A stretch of 64,000 nt of DNA from Bianquea renquensis (GCF_014384895.1 NZ_JACRSQ010000002.1:1-64000); one strand, 5' to 3'; shown: positions 52,419-60,408, counted from the stretch's first letter. Notes: generated from the letters alone by a model not told the origin. Program-made: numbers and translations.

Positions 52419-53060
52419 ATGCAAGCTTTTTTTGAATCCATGCCAGGAATTGTGCTGACGGTTCTGATTGCCTTTGTGGCACTTCTTGTGGGAGTTGGCT
52501 ATTTTCATGCCAAGGAGAGGAAGCGGAACAGCGTCAAGATACTCGTATTTTCCGCCGTGGCGATCGCTTTGGGGACGGCGCTGAGCATGGTCAGTATCGT
52601 GAAGATGCCCCAGGGGGGATCGCTTACACTGTTTAGTATGTTTATTGTGTCGATGATCGGATATTTCTTTGGCCCGGTGCAGGGAATTCTGTGTGGCATC
52701 GCCTACGGCATGCTGCAACTAGCCATCGGCCCTTATGTCGTGCATCCTGCCCAGCTGTTGCTGGATTATCCCATCGCCTTTGGTATGCTGGGGCTCTCGG
52801 GATTTTTCCACAAGAGAAGCGATGGACTGATTCCAGGGTATATTGTGGGAGTCTTTGGCCGGCTCGTCTGCTCGGTTTTGTCCGGCGTTATATTCTTTGC
52901 AGAGTATGCAGAGGGAACGGGCTTGTCCCCCTTTGCATACTCCCTGGCGTACAATTTGGCCTATATGGGCGGTGAAGCGATGTTGACCTGTGTTCTGCTG
53001 ATTCTGCCGCCAGTCCGAAATGCCATCGGGTATATACGCCGTTTTGTTTTGTCAGAATAA
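52419..53060 (+). CDS. thiT: Thiamine ECF transporter substrate-binding protein ThiT
   Basis: The 213-residue membrane protein captures thiamine for the ECF (energy-coupling factor) ATPase module. Six membrane segments (about 10-30, 42-60, 66-90, 94-118, 134-155, 170-193) and the signature LGTALSMVSIVKMPQGGSLTL (about 51-71), then FSMFIVSMIGYFFGPVQG, agree with ThiT. Its partners EcfA and EcfT are not in the window, so it uses a shared module. It is predicted to supply the thiamine diphosphate needed by the PFOR encoded upstream, and that context supports a link. Confidence 0.93.
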   Translation: MQAFFESMPGIVLTVLIAFVALLVGVGYFHAKERKRNSVKILVFSAVAIALGTALSMVSIVKMPQGGSLTLFSMFIVSMIGYFFGPVQGILCGIAYGMLQLAIGPYVVHPAQLLLDYPIAFGMLGLSGFFHKRSDGLIPGYIVGVFGRLVCSVLSGVIFFAEYAEGTGLSPFAYSLAYNLAYMGGEAMLTCVLLILPPVRNAIGYIRRFVLSE

Positions 53061-53069
53061 TGGGGAAAC

Positions 53070-53112
53070 AAAAAATCCGTGGGATGTTGACGCACATTCC
53101 ATGGATTTTTTA
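53070..53112 (+). terminator. Terminator of thiT
   Basis: AAAAATCCGTGGGATGT pairs with ACATTCCATGGATTTTT with two wobbles and is followed by TACTCC. Confidence 0.85.
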
Positions 53113-53178
53113 CTCCTAATAGGAAAGCCCGCCGTAAGCTGGGCCTAGTTCAAAAGTTCGCGGTTACGCGAACTTTTT
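53113..53178 (+). repeat. Terminator-tail repeat (family 2), copy c
   Basis: After the thiT terminator comes CTCCTAATAGGAAAGCCCGC, a CCC..GGGC hairpin, then AAAAGTTCGCG-GTTA-CGCGAACTTTTT (53153-53177), itself a second terminator-like hairpin. The remaining 53179-53380 bp before the PP2C gene are AT-rich without an obvious signal. Confidence 0.6.
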
Positions 53179-53380
53179 ATGTAAGGGAAACTTAATTTAT
53201 TTTCCGAATTTCCCATTGAACTCAGTCACAATATGTTATATAATAAACTAAATGGTATAAAGTCGTGATATTTGCCAAGTATGGATGAAATCTTGCAAAT
53301 TTTGGCTCTTTATAAAATAAGTTCGCAGGATTTTGTCAAAGTATGGCGGATATCGTATTAACAACGAGGTGGGATTGAGC

Positions 53381-54901
53381 ATGGACAATGAACTAAAAAT
53401 ATCCGCGTTTGCCTTGTCCGTAACGGGAGACGGCCAAAATCTAGATAATGTGTATGTAAATGGGCGCTACATGACAGCAGGGACCGAACCTCGAACCAGC
53501 ATCAATAAAGTTTCCCATGTGGATTTTCAGGTATACGGTGTGTGCGACGGTCAGGCGGAGGTTGCGGAAGACCAGGATCAGGCGGCTTCCCCGGCCATGG
53601 TGGTCATGCAGCGGCTTCAGCGGCTTCAAAGCGTGCTGGCGGAAGAGGGAAAGATCGAAAAAGACCGCATATGGCAGTTTATGGTCGATACCAATGACAA
53701 GATGGTGGAGTATCGAAATTCCTTTGAATCCGATGAGGTTGGGTCCACCTTTGCGGCCCTGTTTCTCCATGGAAACCGCGGGTTGGCAGTCCATCTGGGA
53801 GATAGCCGGATTTACGTGATCCGGGGTGGCCGGATGCTACAGATTACGGAGGATCATCTGGAATCCAGCGATCTATATAAAATGGGGATTATCTCTCAGC
53901 AGCAGGCGGAGATACATAAAAGGGCGTCTCATCTAACGGCCTATTTTGGAATGGACGATCTCTATGACGTGGAGGATGACGTCTTTTCTAAGTATTTTGT
54001 TTTTTATCCCGGCGACACATTTATCATCTGTACGGATGGAATCACGGATGCCATATCCAATGAGGCCATGGAGCGCATTGTGCGATCCCTTAAGGATGGG
54101 GCCAGGGATACGCTGGCAGCTCGCATTCTACAGGAAGTGGAGGATAGAAGTCAGGACGATCGCACGATCCTGGTTTTGGAGGTGGAGGACGCGCCGGGTG
54201 AAGCTCCTGTGCGGGGCGCCTCGACGATTCCGCGCACGGAAAATTACAAGCATTCGCCACAGCCCCAGGAGAAAGAGGAGGTCCTCCGCGCAACAGAGGA
54301 AGAGCCGTCAAGGCCAGTCAAGCGCCGTAAAGACCCGGAGATGCCTCCCGTGGAAGAGACCTATGATGGGGAAGATGACTACGAGGATGACGAGGAAGAA
54401 AGTGTCATGGATCGGATTCTTGGGAATCCGAAGATGTTGGCAGCTGTCCTGGGCGGCGCTCTGATTATTGTGTTAATCCTGGTGGTGATTCTGACATTGG
54501 CGAAGAGGGGAGATAAGCCGGATTCGGGGTCAACGCCCCCGCCTTCCCAGTCCTCCTCCCAGGCCGTCGATTCAGACGCCACTGATTCGTCTGCGCCGGA
54601 GCAGGATTCTTCTGATGAGTCCACGGCCATGTCGTCGCCGGAGGACAGTGGAGAGTCTTCCACAGAGTCATCCCAGGCGCCCTCCGATTCCAGCGATTCT
54701 ACACCGTCGGATAGTGTCACAGAGTACACGGTGCAGAGTGGGGACAGTTTTTCCGCCATCATCAACAGACATTATAACGTAAACTACGATGAGAAGCTGA
54801 TGAAAGCGGTTGCCGAGTACAATAATATCGAAGACATGAATAAGCTTCAACTGGGGCAGATCATCAAACTCCCCCCCAGGGAACAGCTGAACCTAGAGTA
54901 G
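53381..54901 (+). CDS. PP2C-type phosphatase with transmembrane helix and extracellular LysM
   Basis: The 506-residue protein has three parts. Residues about 10-265 are a PP2C fold: HLGDSRIYVIRGGRMLQITEDH, FIICTDGITDA and DDRTILVLEVED hold the metal Asp residues, while the N-terminal Asp motif (RGDNEDS in PrpC) reads GDGQNLDNVYVNG, a variant. A charged linker leads to one membrane helix (about 356-380). A Ser/Asp/Pro-rich stretch (about 385-455) and a LysM domain (YTVQSGDSFSAIINRHYNV, about 458-500) follow outside. PP2C partners normally lack LysM; this form could link peptidoglycan to Ser/Thr dephosphorylation. No PASTA kinase is near. ATG 53381 is chosen because GAGGTGGG precedes it. Confidence 0.87.
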   Translation: MDNELKISAFALSVTGDGQNLDNVYVNGRYMTAGTEPRTSINKVSHVDFQVYGVCDGQAEVAEDQDQAASPAMVVMQRLQRLQSVLAEEGKIEKDRIWQFMVDTNDKMVEYRNSFESDEVGSTFAALFLHGNRGLAVHLGDSRIYVIRGGRMLQITEDHLESSDLYKMGIISQQQAEIHKRASHLTAYFGMDDLYDVEDDVFSKYFVFYPGDTFIICTDGITDAISNEAMERIVRSLKDGARDTLAARILQEVEDRSQDDRTILVLEVEDAPGEAPVRGASTIPRTENYKHSPQPQEKEEVLRATEEEPSRPVKRRKDPEMPPVEETYDGEDDYEDDEEESVMDRILGNPKMLAAVLGGALIIVLILVVILTLAKRGDKPDSGSTPPPSQSSSQAVDSDATDSSAPEQDSSDESTAMSSPEDSGESSTESSQAPSDSSDSTPSDSVTEYTVQSGDSFSAIINRHYNVNYDEKLMKAVAEYNNIEDMNKLQLGQIIKLPPREQLNLE

Positions 54902-55051
54902 AAATTTCCAGATTTTCATATTTATTCACAGCGGGTTCACATTTTTGTTAAATCTTATGTGTATACTATACGTAATCAAGGCGGTAAGGCCAGAAGGCCT
55001 TGCCGTCATTGTTCTAGAAAACAGAGTTAGCCTTGGATAAGGAGGATGGAT

Positions 55052-56344
55052 ATGGATTGGGATTTAGAAAAAGACGATGGGCAGAAGAAGGCAAAAAAGG
55101 GGAAGAAAAAAGCTCTAACCGCTGTCGTAGCTGTTTTAATCACCATTCTTGTGGGCGGTGCCATCGGCGGTGGCATTGGCGTTACGACTTGGTATTTAAA
55201 TAAGGAAGATTCCTCTTCCACTTCAACCGGTTACTCCTTTGCCCAAAATGGATATAGTGGAAATTCTGTACAGGCCTTGCTTTCCGTCCCTCAAGCAGAT
55301 AGCAATATTGCGGATATCTGTGGAAAGATGGAGGGGTCAGTTGTGACGGTGGTGACACAGATTATGATGCAAAACCTTTTTCAAGCCACGCAGACGGCGG
55401 AAGGGCTGGGCTCCGGCATTATTTTTGAGGAAGATGCAGATCACGTGTATATTGTCACGAACGCCCATGTGATTGAGGACGCCAATACGGTCTATATATA
55501 TTATAACGATACGCAATCGGTGCCGGCCTACGTGCGGGGCGCTGACACGTCCGCTGATTTGGCGGTGCTGTATATGAAGAAATCCGAGATTCCGGAGGAC
55601 ATTCGGGCGGGAATCAAGGTTGCCACCCTTGGCGACAGCGATGCGATTCGGGTCGGGGAATTGGCGATCGCCATTGGAAGTCCGGAGGGAAAAGCTTTTG
55701 GAAATACGGTCACGGTTGGATGCATTAGCGGTACACAGCGGGAGATCACCGTGGATGGAAATTCTCTGAAAGTCATCCAGACAGACGCGGCCATCAATCC
55801 GGGAAATTCTGGCGGCGCTCTTGTCAATGCCAACGCAGAGGTCATCGGGATCAATACGGCAAAAATTAATGATACGGAAGTCGAGGGAATGGGGTTTGCT
55901 ATCCCTATGGCGGTGGCCAAACCTATCATGGAGGAATTGCTGGATAAAGGGTCAGTGGAACGGCCGGCGCTGGGCATCAGCGAGTACGCGCTAATTCCGG
56001 AGGCAATCGCGGATGCCTATCATGTCCCGGTAGGAATCATGGTGTATGAGGTTTCCAGGGGCAGCGCCGCAGCCGATGCGGGAATCCGTCAGGGCGATAT
56101 CATTACAGAAATTGACGGTCGGGACATCACATCGCTGGAGACCGTAACGGAGATTTTATCAGAGCATGAGGTTGGGGATGTGGTGGAAGTGACGTTGATC
56201 CGAAATCGCAATACCCATGAGCCGATCAAAGTGATGCTGACGCTGCAGAACCAGGAGGAAACCACCGGCGGAACAGAAGATTTCTGGGGACGGAGCGAGA
56301 GGGAGGACGACAGTGGGAATCGATCTCCCTTCACCATCGAATAA
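55052..56344 (+). CDS. HtrA-like S1C serine protease
   Basis: The 430-residue membrane-anchored protease has a Lys-rich cytoplasmic start, one membrane helix (about 22-46), a trypsin-like domain (about 90-280) and a PDZ domain (about 305-395). Catalytic residues are visible: His in TNAHVI (about 139), Asp in SADLAVL (about 170), Ser in NPGNSGGAL (about 252). It acts outside the membrane in protein quality control or envelope stress. ATG 55052 is preceded by AAGGAGG at six bases; ATG 55046 is too close to that site. A ferredoxin-like or partner gene is absent; a terminator follows. Confidence 0.93.
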   Translation: MDWDLEKDDGQKKAKKGKKKALTAVVAVLITILVGGAIGGGIGVTTWYLNKEDSSSTSTGYSFAQNGYSGNSVQALLSVPQADSNIADICGKMEGSVVTVVTQIMMQNLFQATQTAEGLGSGIIFEEDADHVYIVTNAHVIEDANTVYIYYNDTQSVPAYVRGADTSADLAVLYMKKSEIPEDIRAGIKVATLGDSDAIRVGELAIAIGSPEGKAFGNTVTVGCISGTQREITVDGNSLKVIQTDAAINPGNSGGALVNANAEVIGINTAKINDTEVEGMGFAIPMAVAKPIMEELLDKGSVERPALGISEYALIPEAIADAYHVPVGIMVYEVSRGSAAADAGIRQGDIITEIDGRDITSLETVTEILSEHEVGDVVEVTLIRNRNTHEPIKVMLTLQNQEETTGGTEDFWGRSEREDDSGNRSPFTIE

Positions 56345-56356
56345 TCTTGAACTGTT

Positions 56357-56383
56357 GAAAAGGCGGCTATTGGCCGCCTTTTC
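56357..56383 (+). terminator. Terminator of the HtrA gene
   Basis: AAAAGGCGGC-TATT-GGCCGCCTTTT forms a strong stem followed by CTTATAGG. It is 13 bp after the stop. Confidence 0.9.
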
Positions 56384-56384
56384 T

Positions 56385-56443
56385 TATAGGAAAGTTCGCC
56401 GTTAGGCGGACATAATTCCGAAGAACCGAAGGTTCTTCCTTTT
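56385..56443 (+). repeat. Terminator-tail repeat (family 2), copy d
   Basis: Directly after the terminator: TTATAGGAAAGTTCGCC-GTTA-GGCGGAC hairpin, spacer CATAATTCCG, then AAGAACC-GAA-GGTTCTT and CCTTTTT. This is the clearest two-hairpin copy. The remaining bases to the response regulator gene at 56652 are AT-rich with no clear promoter. Confidence 0.7.
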
Positions 56444-56651
56444 TCGAGATCCTGTGTCGATAAGTACAAAAGGGACGGACTTTAGTATTTTAATAAATTT
56501 ATAGAAAATAAACAAAAAAATTTCATGACTGAATTTTATGTGTAAAATTACTTTAAATTGCGTAATGAGTATGATATAATACTCCCAGAGTCGTTGAAGA
56601 TTGTCTGTAGGCGAGGTCCCGCAGTTACTATTTTGAAAGGAATGAAAACAG

Positions 56652-57344
56652 ATGATAACGGTATTGATTCTTGAAGCGGATCCGATGGTGCGCAGTATAT
56701 TGGAAGATTTTCTTTCTAAGATGGAGGGGTTCGACCTGACAGACAGTGTTGCGTCGATTTCGGAAGCGAAGGACTCGCTTGAAGAGGAGATACCGGATAT
56801 TATCATTTCCGATCTGCATTTTCAGGATGGTGACGTTCTGGACTGGATAGCCCAACTGCGAGGAGAGAATGTGCCACTGGATTTTATTCCTGTTACGGCG
56901 GACAAGAACTATGCAACTTTTATGAAGTCTATGTATCTCGGAGCCGTTGACTACATCCTAAAGCCCTTTACCTTTCTTCGATTTAAAGAGGGGCTGTTCC
57001 GGTATCGAGTTCGCAAGGATTTTATTTCTCCGGATCATCCTTTGGAGCAGAGGGTTTTGGATGAGTTTTTCTTTGCGGAGAATGTGCTAAAGGGCGGAGC
57101 CCCTGTCACCGATGAGACAAAAAATTTCAGTAAACATACATACGATATGATCTACCAATATGTCAAGGAGCGGAGCGATAAAAATTTTACGGCGCAGGAG
57201 GTGGCCGACGCGCTGGGGGTCTCCAGGATTACGGCGAGACGCTATCTAGAACTCTTGGAAAAAGAAAAAGTTCTGGAGGTGGAATTGCAGTATGGGAAGG
57301 TGGGCAGGCCGAAGAATAAGTATCGCTTTCGCAGAGCAGAATGA
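56652..57344 (+). CDS. Response regulator of the CitB/DcuR type
   Basis: The 230-residue regulator has a receiver domain (about 1-120) with the phosphoacceptor Asp in IIISDLHFQDGD (about 54), Thr in VTADK and Lys in LKPF. A C-terminal helix-turn-helix (about 165-230) holds FTAQEVADALGVSRITARRYLE and YGKVGRPKNKYRF. The second block is typical of the CitB/DcuR group, which reacts to citrate, malate or other C4-dicarboxylates. No histidine kinase is adjacent. ATG 56652 has AAAGGAATG at a long distance. The next gene is rdgB, 61 bp downstream. Confidence 0.87.
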   Translation: MITVLILEADPMVRSILEDFLSKMEGFDLTDSVASISEAKDSLEEEIPDIIISDLHFQDGDVLDWIAQLRGENVPLDFIPVTADKNYATFMKSMYLGAVDYILKPFTFLRFKEGLFRYRVRKDFISPDHPLEQRVLDEFFFAENVLKGGAPVTDETKNFSKHTYDMIYQYVKERSDKNFTAQEVADALGVSRITARRYLELLEKEKVLEVELQYGKVGRPKNKYRFRRAE

Positions 57345-57405
57345 TCCTGGAGGTAGGACCGGGAGGAGCGCAAACTTGAGAGAGAGAATAGGGGAAATTC
57401 GAGCG

Positions 57406-58032
57406 ATGGATAAAATTGTGTTTGCAACGCGGAATCAGGGGAAGATCCGGGAGATCCGGGAGATCTTCCGTGGGATTCCCGTGATGACTATGGATGAAGC
57501 TGGCGTGCATATTGAGATCGAGGAGACGGGGACGACATTTGAGGAGAATGCCCTACTCAAGGCAAGAGATGTTTTCCGCGCACTGTCCAGCTCGGCGGAA
57601 AACGCTCTGGTCATGTCGGATGATTCCGGGATTGAGATTGACTTTTTGGGGGGAGAGCCGGGCGTGTATTCGGCGCGTTTTCTGGGTGTGGATACCCCAT
57701 ACGAGATTAAAAACAGAATCATTTTGGAAAAATTGGCGGAAGCCAAGGGGGAGGCCAGAAGTGCGCGGTACGTCTGCGCCATCGCCGCGGTGGCACCGGA
57801 TGGCCGTGAAGTCTGCCTGCGCCAGACGGTGGAGGGTTTTATCAGCGAGGAGCCAGCGGGAAATGGCGGTTTCGGCTATGATCCTATTTTTTTTGTACCC
57901 GAGTATGGAAAGACCATGGCGCAGTTGAGGCCGGAGGAAAAAAACCAGATTTCCCATCGAGGGAAGGCGCTGCGGAAAATGCGAGACCAACTGGAGAGGG
58001 AGCTTCTGTGTAATAAGAGAGGCAGAGAATGA
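57406..58032 (+). CDS. rdgB: Non-canonical purine NTP pyrophosphatase (RdgB/HAM1)
   Basis: The 208-residue enzyme hydrolyses (d)ITP and XTP to the monophosphate and keeps damaged purines out of DNA and RNA. Seen are KIVFATRNQGKIREIREI (3-20), TGTTFEENALLKA (about 43-55), SDDSGIEIDFLGGEPGVYSARFLG (about 69-92) and the late PAGNGGFGYDPIFF (about 148-161), all family landmarks. ATG 57406 is the conventional start; TTG 57376 with GGGAGGAG would add ten residues. The last 4 bp overlap the metallophosphoesterase gene. Confidence 0.92.
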   Translation: MDKIVFATRNQGKIREIREIFRGIPVMTMDEAGVHIEIEETGTTFEENALLKARDVFRALSSSAENALVMSDDSGIEIDFLGGEPGVYSARFLGVDTPYEIKNRIILEKLAEAKGEARSARYVCAIAAVAPDGREVCLRQTVEGFISEEPAGNGGFGYDPIFFVPEYGKTMAQLRPEEKNQISHRGKALRKMRDQLERELLCNKRGRE

Positions 58033-58574
58033 AATTTTTAGTGATCAGCGATACCCATGGCGCCATGACCCCCTTATGGAAGATTCTATCGCAGTGGGGG
58101 GAGTCTGTTGACGGCGTGATTCACCTGGGGGATTATGTGCGGGACGCCAGGGAGGCGGCGAAGGTGTATCCGAATCTGCCATTTTATCTAGTGGCTGGCA
58201 ATGGTGATTCTGGCACGGCCGCTCCATCAAACCAGATTTTGGAACTTGAAGGACACCGCCTGTATCTCTGCCATGGCCACAGGCATTTGGCGGGGGGAGA
58301 GTACCAGGGATTCCTCCAGTTTGGACTCGATCAGGAGTGCGATGTTCTGCTGTGCGGGCATACCCATGTGCCGCATTTGGAAGATCGATATGGGGTCCTG
58401 ATTCTCAACCCGGGAAGCCTATGTTTTCCCAGATCCAGCGCGGGAGCGTCCTACGCGATTTTGGACACGGGTGGGAAGAGGGCGGATGCCAGGATCCACT
58501 ATGTGGAACAACAAGCTCCCAGCTCGAGCCATGCTGGGAGGGGTGGCGGGGCAGCTTTTTTGTGGCGGCATTGA
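58029..58574 (+). CDS. YfcE/MJ0936-type metallophosphoesterase
   Basis: The 181-residue metal-dependent phosphodiesterase has block I MKFLVISDTHGAM (1-13) with Asp and His, block II VIHLGDYVRD (about 30-39), block III AGNGD (about 57-61), the LCHGHRH site (about 79-85) and CGHTHVPHLE (about 108-117), then NPGS. These are the five calcineurin-like metal motifs of the YfcE group. The start overlaps rdgB by 4 bp (ATGA), the classic rdgB-yfcE pair seen in many Firmicutes. A C-terminal tail of about 25 residues is low-complexity. The physiological substrate is not established. Confidence 0.9.
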   Translation: MKFLVISDTHGAMTPLWKILSQWGESVDGVIHLGDYVRDAREAAKVYPNLPFYLVAGNGDSGTAAPSNQILELEGHRLYLCHGHRHLAGGEYQGFLQFGLDQECDVLLCGHTHVPHLEDRYGVLILNPGSLCFPRSSAGASYAILDTGGKRADARIHYVEQQAPSSSHAGRGGGAAFLWRH

Positions 58575-58606
58575 TCGCCACATTATATTGTTTTTTAAAA
58601 AAGTCC

Positions 58607-58636
58607 TTGACAAGCCTGCTATCTTTGTTATATAAT
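58607..58636 (+). promoter_or_regulatory. Promoter of the tRNA cluster
   Basis: TTGACA (58607-58612) and TATAAT (58631-58636) are spaced 18 bp. About 118 bp of leader, containing a family 2 repeat, separate it from the first tRNA. Confidence 0.75.
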
Positions 58637-58668
58637 AATCTCCGATGCCGTAAGACGGGATTTGTTCC

Positions 58669-58749
58669 ATGAGAGGGAAGTGCGCCGCGAGGCGGACGTC
58701 ATTCGAAAGAACCGAAGGTTCTCCCAAAGTTTGTGGAGCGCAAACTTTT
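58669..58749 (+). repeat. Family 2 repeat, copy e, within the tRNA leader
   Basis: GAGGGAAGTGCGCC-GCGA-GGCGGAC hairpin, then AAGAACC-GAA-GGTTCT, then AAAGTTT-GTGGAGCGC-AAACTTT followed by TTCC. It has three hairpins, not two, and ends directly before the tRNA-Pro gene. It is downstream of a promoter rather than a terminator. Confidence 0.65.
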
Positions 58750-58753
58750 TCCA

Positions 58754-58828
58754 CGGGGTGTAGCTCAGTTTGGCTAGAGCGCTTGATTTGGGTTCAAGAG
58801 GCCGCAGGTTCGAGTCCTGTTACCCCGA
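58754..58828 (+). tRNA. tRNA-Pro (anticodon TGG)
   Basis: A 75-base cloverleaf with acceptor CGGGGTG paired with TACCCCG (last pair G-T), discriminator A. Anticodon stem CTTGA/TCAAG around loop TTTGGGT; the arm GGTTCGAGTCC is intact. CCA is not encoded. Confidence 0.95.
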
Positions 58829-58833
58829 GACGC

Positions 58834-58904
58834 GCGGGTGTAGTTCAATGGTAGAACACTAGCCTTCCAAGCTAGATACGAGGGTCCGATTCCCTTCACC
58901 CGCT
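58834..58904 (+). tRNA. tRNA-Gly (anticodon TCC)
   Basis: A 71-base cloverleaf: acceptor GCGGGTG paired with CACCCGC, discriminator T, anticodon loop CTTCCAA within CTAGC/GCTAG. Confidence 0.95.
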
Positions 58905-58907
58905 TAT

Positions 58908-58981
58908 GTGCCTGTAGCTCAGTCGGATAGAGCAGCGGCCTTCTAAGCCGCGTGTCCGGGGTTCGAATCCCTGCAGGCACG
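58908..58981 (+). tRNA. tRNA-Arg (anticodon TCT)
   Basis: A 74-base cloverleaf: acceptor GTGCCTG paired with CAGGCAC, discriminator G, anticodon loop CTTCTAA within GCGGC/GCCGC. Confidence 0.95.
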
Positions 58982-59019
58982 TTTGCCTGGGCGTTGCACA
59001 GGTGTATAATATATAATAT

Positions 59020-59094
59020 GGTGGATGTAGTTCAGTTGGTTAGAGCGCCAGATTGTGGCTCTGGAGGTCGTGGGTTCGAATCCCACCATCCACC
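59020..59094 (+). tRNA. tRNA-His (anticodon GTG)
   Basis: Acceptor GTGGATG paired with CATCCAC, with the extra 5' G pairing with C73, the hallmark of tRNA-His. Anticodon loop TTGTGGC within CCAGA/TCTGG. Confidence 0.95.
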
Positions 59095-59101
59095 CTTTGA
59101 A

Positions 59102-59130
59102 GACAGGTCCCTTTGGGGACTGTTTTTTTA
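59102..59130 (+). terminator. Terminator after tRNA-His
   Basis: ACAGGTCCC-TTTG-GGGACTGT followed by a T-run of seven. Confidence 0.85.
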
Positions 59131-59195
59131 TCCATGGGAAAGACCGCCGAGAGGTCAACCTAAAGGAAGGTGGGGAATTCCCCCCTCAAAAGGTA
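59130..59195 (+). repeat. Terminator-tail repeat (family 2), copy f
   Basis: After the T-run: ATCCATGGGAAAGACCGCCGAGAGGTC, then AAGGAAGGTGGGGAATTCCCCCC hairpin. The first hairpin is shortened to GACC/GGTC. Confidence 0.55.
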
Positions 59196-59219
59196 ACGCA
59201 GAAAATTTTTGATTTCCCC

Positions 59220-59248
59220 TTGCCAAACCAATTGAGATATGCTATAAT
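59220..59248 (+). promoter_or_regulatory. Promoter of tRNA-Gln
   Basis: TTGCCA (59220-59225) and TATAAT (59243-59248) are spaced 17 bp, 31 bp before the tRNA. Confidence 0.75.
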
Positions 59249-59279
59249 CTCTTTTGCTGATGTAAATCGCCAGCAATTT

Positions 59280-59351
59280 TGGGTAGTCGCCAAGCGGTAA
59301 GGCACAGGATTTTGATTCCTGCATGCGAAGGTTCGAATCCTTCCTACCCAG
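59280..59351 (+). tRNA. tRNA-Gln (anticodon TTG)
   Basis: A 72-base cloverleaf: acceptor TGGGTAG paired with CTACCCA, discriminator G, anticodon loop TTTTGAT within CAGGA/TCCTG. The weak T1-A72 pair and G73 are usual for tRNA-Gln. Confidence 0.95.
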
Positions 59352-59375
59352 TCGATGAAAAAATTTTGAAAAGGC

Positions 59376-59404
59376 TTGACAAGCAGTATGATTTGCTGTA
59401 TACT
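59376..59404 (+). promoter_or_regulatory. Promoter of tRNA-Lys
   Basis: TTGACA (59376-59381) and TATACT (59399-59404) are spaced 17 bp. Confidence 0.85.
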
Positions 59405-59415
59405 GATAAGGCTGC

Positions 59416-59488
59416 GGGGCATTAGCTCAACTGGTAGAGCACCAGACTCTTAATCTGGGTGTTCGGGGTTCGATCCCCCGATGCCTCA
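59416..59488 (+). tRNA. tRNA-Lys (anticodon CTT)
   Basis: A 73-base cloverleaf: acceptor GGGGCAT paired with ATGCCTC (one G-T), discriminator A, anticodon loop CTCTTAA within CCAGA/TCTGG. Confidence 0.95.
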
Positions 59489-59495
59489 CTTACGG

Positions 59496-59522
59496 ACAGA
59501 CTCCAACGGAGTCTGTTTTTTT
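59496..59522 (+). terminator. Terminator after tRNA-Lys
   Basis: ACAGACTCC-AAC-GGAGTCTGT followed by eight T. The 59523-59789 bases downstream to the XRE gene are AT-rich and hold no further clear feature. Confidence 0.9.
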
Positions 59523-59789
59523 GCATTTTTATATAAGTTACAAAATGTTGTCTAAAGAAAAAATTGAGTTCTGGTAAAATATGGGATATAGAAATTGGAG
59601 GATTGATCAGAGAAGCGCATTCTAAGAGCGATATTCCATATAATAAATGGATAAAAATGGGGTATATGTATAATTTGACTAAACAATTTGATTAGTAGTA
59701 TTCAATTTGTTAATATATAATTATTTGACTTGAAATTATGGTATAGTAAAAAGGTGAGTAAGTATTACAATCGAGAAAGAGGTGTTTCT

Positions 59790-60131
59790 ATGGAAAAGAA
59801 ACAGAGTACTATTGCAGGGCGGTTGCGCAGTTTAAGGGAAGAACGCAATATGATGCAGAAGGAGGTTGCACAGTTTTTGCGCATTACGCCTCAAGCGTAT
59901 TCTCACTATGAGCTTGGAAAACGTACGCCAGACATAGAGACATTGGAGAGGCTTGCAGGCTTCTTTCATGTATCATCAGAGTATTTAATCTTAGGCAAGG
60001 AAGTCCCCTCACCAACGGAGATCGAAATATATGGATATCTGGTCGAAGATAGGAATGATTTACCTCCCGAGGCCATAAGAGAACTGACAACGTACTATGA
60101 ATTTCTCAAACAGAAATATACAAAATCATAA
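59790..60131 (+). CDS. XRE-family helix-turn-helix regulator
   Basis: The 113-residue regulator has a Cro/CI-type helix-turn-helix at about residues 8-62: IAGRLRSLREERNMMQKEVAQFL, then TPQAYSHYELGKRTPDIETLERLA. The C-terminal half is acidic and has no recognised domain. ATG 59790 follows AAAGAGGTG at a short distance; upstream codons to 59730 lack a ribosome site. It is next to tRNA genes, a common place for mobile-element regulators, but no element ends were found. It is followed by a small membrane-protein gene. Confidence 0.88.
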   Translation: MEKKQSTIAGRLRSLREERNMMQKEVAQFLRITPQAYSHYELGKRTPDIETLERLAGFFHVSSEYLILGKEVPSPTEIEIYGYLVEDRNDLPPEAIRELTTYYEFLKQKYTKS

Positions 60132-60200
60132 AACTTCTGTTACATTTTCATCGTCTTCGCTGTTATATAGATAGAAGGCAAAGACGGAAAGGATGATGGG

Positions 60201-60353
60201 ATGAAATGTAAATGGTACGTCGCAGTGGGAGTCGCAATTTTACTTGTTGCCATCGGCCTTTTAATAAGCTTAACATTCCATCTGAGTGGACGGGATACAT
60301 ACGCGATAACCTCATTTATACATACGGGGGGTACTTTTTATCAGGGTATCTAG
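60201..60353 (+). CDS. Small single-pass membrane protein
   Basis: The 50-residue frame from ATG 60201 has a basic start (MKCKWY) and one hydrophobic segment VAVGVAILLVAIGLLISLTF (about residues 7-26), then a polar end. AAAGGATGATGGG lies just upstream. The shape (positive start, one helix, short tail) suits a small membrane peptide. No family match is known to me. It may belong with the XRE gene 70 bp upstream. Confidence 0.5.
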   Translation: MKCKWYVAVGVAILLVAIGLLISLTFHLSGRDTYAITSFIHTGGTFYQGI

Positions 60354-60408
60354 AGGCGCTCCGCTGAAATAAAATGCGGTACCGGTGAGGGAAAAATAGA
60401 AAAATATA

